From: Chaetoderma sp. LZ-2023a
Lineage: Eukaryota > Mollusca > Caudofoveata > Chaetodermatida > Chaetodermatidae
Length of the DNA stretch: 64,000 nt
NCBI GenBank assembly: GCA_034401795.1
Contig: CM067369.1
Span: 181,730,945 to 181,794,944, forward strand
Direction of reading: 5' to 3'
The notes under the pieces were generated by a model. The model saw nothing but the letters and a program-made list of their open reading frames with translations. It made no database searches and had not been told where the DNA came from. How positions within the stretch are numbered: the first letter of the stretch is position 1; each line of letters starts with the position of its first letter. Below are positions 57,776 to 64,000 of the stretch, in pieces. The position numbers and the translations under genes were made by a program.

Positions 57776-58979
57776 AATTGTAAAAACATCAAATTCCAAA
57801 ACACACACACACCCATTCCCGCCCCACTCCACCCACACACTCCACACACCCATACCTTCCCCTGCACCAAACCCCTACACTGCTTCCATCGGACGATGAG
57901 GAAGCGCCAACCCTGACTGGTGGGGACGGGGGCGAGACGAGATAGGCCACAGACATTTACTCTCTGCATAGCAGGTCAGCAAAACCAAATGGTTCTCGCA
58001 GGGCCGAGTGCATACTCGCACCTGAAGGATTCACCTCAACCATGACGTGCGAAGTGGATCTTCAGATTCATTGATGTTCAGTAGACCAGTTGTAGTTGGA
58101 GGGGGAGGAAGGAATACGGAAACAACCTTCATCTTCAGACTCAGAACTCTCGGTGCGGATATCCATCTGATCGCCGGGAAACTATTGAAGTGGCAACTCA
58201 ACACCGATTAACAATGATATAGAATAATATATATTGAACAATAATTTACTAAACAAGGACAATTGCAAACTCTTGTATCATTTCATGACAAACCACATGC
58301 GAGTAACTATTGAAAGTAAATAACGATACGTAATTAAAAGATAATAATGTTGAATAAATAAGTGGTAATGACGAGAGTATAAAATAAAGTTGGCATGTCA
58401 GTATTGTTACTGGGCTATGAAAAACTGTCTAACCCATAGTATATATAAGTTCCTCTGTGCAAAGCTGACTTGGTGGATGCACATTCGTGAAAGGGCTGAT
58501 ACAAATTCAAGAGCAGGCTTCCTCATTGTTCTTGTTAAATTTCTCATTTTGTTCCTCAGTCTGCAGAATTCTTAATGCTTTTCTCCACGCTTCATTTCCA
58601 TGTACCATTTCCAAGGTGTGTGCTTTTTCTTTATACTTTTTATTGTATTCCGATCCAAGTGTAGCGTGGATCGACCGGTCGAGTACGAACCATCCCAGTC
58701 TATCTAGGTACAGAGCTACCGGAGCGGGTACATCCCAAGAACGCCCCATGGGTAGGACGGTTAGCATATCTAAAGTCATATAGGACAGGCTCAAGGATGA
58801 CAGCGTCTGAGAGATCGCCTAGCGCGTGCGTGGGCGTCAAAGATTGCTTATCAATGTGCGTTGGCGTGTGCAGAGAATGTCATCTTAGGAATACTCCGGG
58901 TCTGTATTCGTAATTCCTTAATATTCGTCGTTCTTGGTAACGATTACCAAAATGAAACAAGGATTCCGAATCTTTTTAC
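57776..58979. other. Gene-free stretch
   Basis: CA/CCA-rich at 57798-57850. The minus frames 57969-57655 and 58794-58507 have no recognisable domain. No gene is supported. Confidence 0.45.
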
Positions 58980-60462
58980 AGATTTAAAATCAGTTCAGAA
59001 ATAGCTGAGATATCCACGTTGCTCCCGTTCAAAATAGTTGCCCAATAACGTCATAGGCAGGTGTGTACTTGGTAATAGGTGAAGGCCAGTAAGTCAGGTG
59101 GCTGATAACCATACCTTGTCATGACACGCACGTTGATTGGTTAAGACGCGTAGGTGTGACGTGACTATTTAGTATAAAAGGAGCAGCGAAATCAGGAATC
59201 GTCAGAAGGGGTAGAGAGACCCGTGGTGATGTGGCATCCAGAGCAGACCAAGTCATGGGGCAACCGCTTACTGTTAGCACCGGCGGTATATAGCCCGCAA
59301 CAGTGCCTTTCGGATTTGAGACTCCTCTCTGGACCACACCAACTGGCAATAACTAAATTAAAGAAGGTTCCCCAATATTGAACACGCTAGAAGGATCTTC
59401 AGTGCCTTTTGGCCGTGATGTAACACCACAAAATTAGTATGTAGTACGATGTTGTTATGGATATCTCGCCGGATCCGCCGAGCCACACTGAAAAAGTGGT
59501 GAATCAAACTCTGCATATGTATCGTGCATTTCATTAACATTGTGACCGTACTCCAGATTCGGACATTACTTGATGCACCGCAAGAGCTATGTGGTGCATC
59601 TCGTGTTGTGATCCACAAAGATGCTAGTGCATAAACATAACTTTTCACCGTAGCCCCTTAACAGTATTATGGAGCATATTCAAATCTACACAAGTATGGG
59701 AATTCAGCATGTCTGCATAATTCTGCATATGTGTTCGTACATGACTATCTACTAACCATCCGCAAAGTTCATCTCACCGTTCATGAGTTTCAGCAGCATC
59801 AGTAAGTTTGTCTGCGGATATTCCTTAGCAGCACCTCAGAATCATGCCGGCTCGTGCCTCAGATATGTGTCACTTCAACTACAGTGATTTTAGGACTATT
59901 TTTGTACCGATGACTAATAGGTACTCTGAAATCATTTTATAGCAATATTTATATTAGGTATCGATACATTTAGGTACCGCAAGGTCGTGTGAGACCTTAT
60001 TTTTACAGTCTATATATGTAATTGTGTATATTTATTTTCATTTATGTGCCGATGACTAATATGCACCGCAAGGTTGTGTGGCCTCATGTTTTTACTGCGC
60101 TGTATTAGTTGGTAATATGGCAGTAGACATCCAAGTTATATCGTTTTGCTTATTTTGTATAAAAACTTGGACCACACTTCACTTAGGTTACACTATACAG
60201 CAACGAAAAACACACCACCTCGTTCCCCACACAGCATCAATTTTTCACTGAGGTCGCTGACATGCAGCTGACTAAACCTGGTTATTTTGGCTCGATAGGA
60301 CACGTTTAATAGTAATTAGGACGACTACCCTTTAGGAGACATTTGTGTAAGCCTCTTTCCGGGAGCAGCTGATAAGTTATACACCACACACTGGTAAGTT
60401 TGTATACATTGGCCATTTACCATAGAGCCTCCTGAATTGATAGGATATGAGTCCTAAGAGGT
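58980..60462 (-). repeat. Right arm of the ~31-kb inverted-repeat pair
   Basis: Reverse complement of 29225-30684. Collinear landmarks: GATATCCACGTTGC (59011), GGTAATAGGTGAAGGCCAGT (59072), GATATCTCGCCGGATCCGCC (59460), CCGCAAAGTTCATCTCACCG (59760), ACCGCAAGGTCGTGTGAGAC (59977), GTTCCCCACACAGCATCAA (60223), AAACCTGGTTATTTTGGCTC (60274) and AGGATATGAGT (60440). Outside 60462 similarity to the left flank stops. Confidence 0.8.
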
Positions 60463-60689
60463 TCTTCTTTCTTCTTTATTTATGCTTGATACTCCCCCTC
60501 TGGCAGGGGCACCCTGGAATGTTCCAGGTGTTGCGGATAATTAACGATAAGTAATTATAACAATAATATAACAATAATAATAATAATGACATCGAGATGC
60601 TCTCATATTTTTCGGGATACGCGGGTAATAATATGCCGTATGCGCAGATAAAATGTAATGTCCATGATAGTCTGTCTGTATGTTGATGT
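60463..60689. other. Flank with AAT microsatellite
   Basis: AATAATATAACAATAATAAT runs at 60560-60588. CCCTCTGGCAGGGGCACCCT, GGAATGTTCCAGG at 60497-60530 holds two small palindromes. No gene. Confidence 0.5.
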
Positions 60690-61965
60690 CTGGTAAACTT
60701 GAATGTTGCCGAGGACTATGCTACGTGGTTATTGGGAGCCTTGTTTAGCAGCCACAGTCTGTCTCATTACACATAATAAACGAGGTCCTGAGAGATCTTC
60801 TCGATCTGCGTCTGTCGGTTATGGTTCGTCAGGAGGTTTGCAGGAAGGTTTTGATGTCTCCAGTCCAGAATCAGCTGAAGTAGGGTCTCACTGTTGTGTT
60901 GAATGGTCAATAGACGTTTTAAATATGGTTTCTAGTAGCAGAAGATTTTCGCAGGACACGACAAACTGGAGCCTGGTCTCTGCCTCCTTATTGCATAATG
61001 TACGGATAGCGGAGACAGAACTCTTCCCGTCGAAGTGAGCTTTTGTGGTCTGCAATATCCGGGCACCACAGAGCTCTTTTGCCTTAATTCTAGCCTTCAT
61101 TGTTTCTGTGTTTGTGGAGGATGGGTCTCTCCATACTGGTACAGGCTTTGTAAGCTGCAGAGAGACTGCTGACATGTATCATATGCTGAATTGTTTGCTG
61201 CTGACTGTTGTAAATTTGTCTTGCCAGTAGCTGATGATTAGCTTGCGGACCTCGCTGTTCTATTTAACGTTTCCTGGGGTATCGGCCAGTAATGAATGAG
61301 CGCTGCGTACACCATAAGACAGAAGCTTCTTTTCCACATAAATGAAAAAACTTGATGATTTTAGTGATTTTGGTTGTTAGCTGATGAATGGCAGGCATTC
61401 AATGGAGATCTTGTCTGCAATGCCATTGCAGAACATAAAGTGAACTCTAATATCGATTTCTGCAGCAATGGGGATCACCCCAAATAGGCCAAGGATAGCT
61501 GCAGCTGCTTGCGCTCTGGAAGATTTTGGATCTGACGCAGCTTCTCACGTTAAAAAATCTCCAGACGTTGTGTTTGTTTTTCATTCAGCATCTAGATCTC
61601 ACAGCCATACATGAGACGGGGGAGGATGTAGATTATGCACAGGTTATAGCACACTGATTTAGACCAATCCAGCCATGGAAACCAGCACCCAGGAGTGCAT
61701 ATTGTGCTCTGGAAGCATATCCTATTCTTTCACTAATACGGCCATTGTTAATGTTTCTGTTTGATCCTTGTAGGATGCCTAAGTGTGTCACCCTCTTCAT
61801 AAATTGAATGGGTTCGCCACATACTTGACGCATTGGAGGACGTCTACTGTAACCAGAATTTCTAAAATGGATTGCCTGCATCTTGTAGAAGTTAATCTTT
61901 ATGCGATCTCTGTTTATCTGGTCGCTGGCCTGATAGACGGGATTTACTCAACACAACAACAATGA
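60690..61965 (-). pseudogene. Non-LTR retrotransposon, C-terminal RT region
   Basis: Minus-strand remnant of the downstream part of a LINE-type reverse transcriptase. From 61965: INFYKMQAIHFRNSGYSRRP, VCGEPIQFMKRVTHLGI and RISERIGYASRAQYALLGAG, the strand after the catalytic palm and the start of the thumb. Then, across frame changes, PRLMYGCEI and REKLRQIQNLPER (~61620-61530). The piece 61175-60888 reads IKAKELCGARILQTTKAHFD, then LCNKEAETRLQFVVSCE, the Cys/His-rich C-terminal motif of several LINE clades with one cysteine changed. The palm (YxDD) and endonuclease are missing, so it is 5'-truncated, with several frame breaks. The plus frame 60703-61038 is its shadow. Confidence 0.8.
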
Positions 61966-62644
61966 GATACTTATAACAAATATTTACTCCTTAGCAAGAA
62001 ATGACAATCTGACATCCATATAAGAATCTTTAAGCCTCACTCTCATTCACACTATACACAGAAAAAGACTGCAATATGTGTCATGACTTCTCATTATCCA
62101 GACTGTATCTAATCTACGAAAAGGTGTACATGTAGAAATTGTCGCTGCATTTAACTTGGACTCCATTTGAAAATGTAGATAAAACAGTCGTTCAATGCAA
62201 ACTAATTTACTTTCATAACTCACAATATAACATGTGTATGTACCATTCAAAGTATCTCGTATGTATTGAGTAGCCATTGGCGTAGTGATTTCCACCAGAA
62301 TATGGTGGTAGAGAGAATTGAAACTTAAAAGGACACGAGCGCTTATCTCATCATACCAGGAAATATTAATTCATGTAAAACGAGATGATATAAAGCCGAT
62401 AGTAGTCTGTATGACAAGTAGTTGACAGAAAAATAATCCCTCTGAATTCGTTGTAAAATCCAAATATGTCGCACACCTGTCGCACACAAAAGGAGGTCAA
62501 CAATTTGCTGACGTTGCGTAGATATTGATATCATACGAATCACTGGGTGGATCAAGTCCATTTTCATGTCTGTATTAAGCTGGTGATACAAAGGTTAAGA
62601 TGATACTAAAATCAACACGACCCATAGTGTCCCTTTTACAGTCC
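61966..62644. other. Gene-free stretch
   Basis: No supported gene; the minus frames 62295-62047 and 62591-62343 are unrecognised. Confidence 0.45.
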
Positions 62645-62945
62645 GCTACAGAGATCTTCTTCTTCTCTTCTTCCAATTACTGGCCGCCTTCAACTGGCTG
62701 AAGATTAAGCCAGGTGTGCATGCGTCAAGTTTAAAAAACAGGGTGCCAAAATGTATGTACAGGAGCAGATTAAAAACAGAGCTTCCACGCTAGTCTCTGG
62801 TCACTAGGGCCTTGAAGGCATCTAGTGACACGCTGGTGGCCGTCTCTTCTGGCAGGGAATTCCATTCAACGGCTGTTCTTAGGAAGAAGGATGCTTGCCG
62901 CATCATATGGAGTACTGATGTCAGACAGGTCAAGACAGGGTAATA
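62645..62945 (-). mobile_element. 3' end of another non-LTR retrotransposon with GAA-rich tail
   Basis: On the minus strand RQASFFLRTAVEWNSLPEET, ATSVSLDAFKALVTRD, stop, is the extreme C-terminus of a CR1/Jockey-like reverse transcriptase. The EWNSLPEE...S...FK phrase is typical. After the TAG comes ~120 bp of 3' UTR containing CCTGGCTTAATCTTCAGCCA, then a GAAGAAGAGAAGAAGAAGA tail ending at about 62650. Only ~0.3 kb of the element is present. It is a different lineage from the one at 60.7-62.0 kb. Confidence 0.8.
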
Positions 62946-63410
62946 TTAGGCATGTTATCATATGTGTTGCTTTATATGTGATAACTAATCCTTCCTACTT
63001 CTCAAATCTTAACCCTGCTGCCTGCTGACCAGCTCCAAAATTCATTTTGCCCAAGTGGACTTCTCTTCTCTGTGTCATGTCTATTTTTGATAGAGTTGTC
63101 CAAGATTATCTTTGTTTTATTTGATTACCGTATCCACTGTATTATGTCAATGTTTTGTGATAACCCTGTAAAGCTTCTCTGTGCATATATACTAACACCT
63201 GCAGATCTTACAAACATTATGTGATGACTCTGACAGGGAGTTGTTGCTGTCCATACTCTCTTAACCAAATTATTACTATTTTAGCCAATTTTTTGCTATG
63301 TCAACATTCCGCCACCACACTAGCTCGGCTCCAACTACTATTTATGTATGCGGAAGTCAATTTATATACTTGAATACTGAATTTCCAGATTCCCAATCTC
63401 AATGTAACCT
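62946..63410. other. Gene-free stretch
   Basis: No supported gene or repeat. Confidence 0.45.
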
Positions 63411-63743
63411 ATATAGGTGAGTTGATGAGAAATTTGAAACTCCCAAGGTAACTATAGAGGTGAGCTGATGAAAATTTTAAAACTCCAAGGTAATTATAGA
63501 AGTAGGCTGGTGAGTGTTTTGAAAACTGAAGTACCTGGAAGCTGTTGCCGCCTGAGGCAGCAGCAGCTTCCAGTCAACATAGACTCAAGATACTCAACAG
63601 CTGGTCTATATAAGTGCTTCTAATCTGAAACCATCCATCACCACCAGATAACTCTAGCTAAGCTCCATCTACTCTTCACGTGTGCTGAAATCGATTGATA
63701 TTTCATGGATCCAGAATTTCCACAAACCCAATATAAAGTAACG
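63411..63743 (+). repeat. H1 hairpin repeat unit 1
   Basis: Three short direct repeats (CTATATAGGTGAGTTGATGA, CTATAGAGGTGAGCTGATGA, TTATAGAAGTAGGCTGGTGA, period ~58 bp) lead into the hairpin at 63500-63608: GCTGTTGCCGCCTGAGGCAGCAGCAGC centre, arms GTGTTTTGAAAACTGAAGTA and CATAGACTCAAGATACTCAA. A flank (CACCAGATAACTCTAGCTAA, ATCGATTGATATTTCATGGA) follows. Confidence 0.8.
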
Positions 63744-63859
63744 ATACAGGTGGGCTGGTGAATATTTTGAAAGTTGGTTTGCCTGGAAGTTGTTGCTGCC
63801 TAAGGCAGCAACTGCCTTCAGTAAAAATAAATTTTGAGATGTTCAACAGCTGGCCTGTA
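63744..63859. repeat. H1 hairpin element, reference copy
   Basis: Full form of the family: ACAGGTGGGCTGGTGAATAT, TTTGAAAGTTGGTTTGCCTG, GAAGTTGTTGCTGCC | TAA | GGCAGCAACTGCCTTC, AGTAAAAATAAATTTTGAGA, TGTTCAACAGCTGGCCTGT. The outer ACAGG...CCTGT and inner GTTGCTGCC...GGCAGCAAC pair exactly; the middle is imperfect. Arms are ~57 bp with a 3-base loop. No coding capacity. The family recurs at 7559, 10651, 33553, 34212 and 37237, with single arms elsewhere. Confidence 0.9.
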
Positions 63860-64000
63860 TGAATACTCTTAATCTGAGACATTATCATATTAGGACTCAC
63901 AAGTTTAGTTGATCACAACAAAACCATTATATAATTACTGGTTACATACATATTTATCTTAAGAAGTTCTCCACAATATATTTATTTGCTTAAGTGCTCA
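63860..64000. other. Right flank of the window
   Basis: No feature is supported in the final 140 bases. Confidence 0.4.

Noticed and set aside
60497..60530. TACTCCCCCTCTGGCAGGGG looked like a U1 snRNA 5' end
   Set aside because: Only the GGCAGGGG core agrees; the 5' splice-site-pairing ACTTACCTG and downstream stems are absent.

Overview
This is eukaryotic, AT-leaning, repeat-dense DNA from a metazoan, most likely a marine invertebrate. I base this on decayed non-LTR and Ty3/gypsy retrotransposons, a Polinton/Maverick-type DNA polymerase B, and a multi-copy invertebrate gene family with the signatures QEEADSLMLLHA, QDTDVTVLALRR and CDTTG. Long microsatellites and kilobase satellites point the same way. 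I cannot fix the phylum. I found no intact host gene, tRNA, rRNA or CRISPR array. Nearly every recognisable coding stretch carries frameshifts or stops, so the window reads as a transposon graveyard or heterochromatin-like block.

Layout. 0.4-10 kb: a ~160-bp satellite in two inverted blocks (411-1900 and 9380-10053) brackets a 5'-truncated non-LTR retrotransposon on the minus strand (3.7-5.6 kb), small hairpin elements and a short MITE-like repeat. 11.6-21.3 kb: a second pair of inverted repeats (~1.3 and ~1.05 kb arms) encloses two unfamiliar broken minus-strand genes: a small Cys/His-rich protein at 14.2-14.6 kb and a C2H2-finger/acidic protein at 16.8-17.4 kb. It also holds two CGCAAATCC minisatellites and GGT/CCA arrays. 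22.6-27.2 kb: a decayed minus-strand gene of the QEEAD/CDTTG family, recognisable from an N-terminal zinc-finger-like segment to a Cys-rich C-terminus.

29.2-60.5 kb: a third, much larger inverted-repeat pair (~1.45-kb arms) encloses ~28 kb. This interior holds a low-complexity ORF region (30.9-32 kb), hairpin-bearing duplicated blocks and a ~170-bp satellite (33-38.6 kb). It then has a Ty3/gypsy element on the minus strand (41.9-47.4 kb) and a 150-bp satellite of about 17 units (47.8-50.3 kb). Last come a Polinton-type PolB split by an internal inversion (51.3-54.1 kb) and a second, N-terminal copy of the QEEAD/CDTTG family (55.0-56.1 kb). 60.7-63 kb: the 3' parts of two further non-LTR elements. 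63.4-63.9 kb: two tandem hairpin units.

The main unexplained structure is a set of short foldback families spread over the window: H1, with GAATATTTTGAAA arms around a GCTGTTGCTGCC stem, and H2, with GACTATTTTTGAAAATTTA arms. The arms of both, and the units of two tandem arrays, share a core of the form CAGTCA...TTTTCAAAAATA. This suggests one mobilising machinery or one structural role. Large inverted repeats occur three times in 64 kb, so foldback organisation recurs at scales from ~100 bp to 31 kb.
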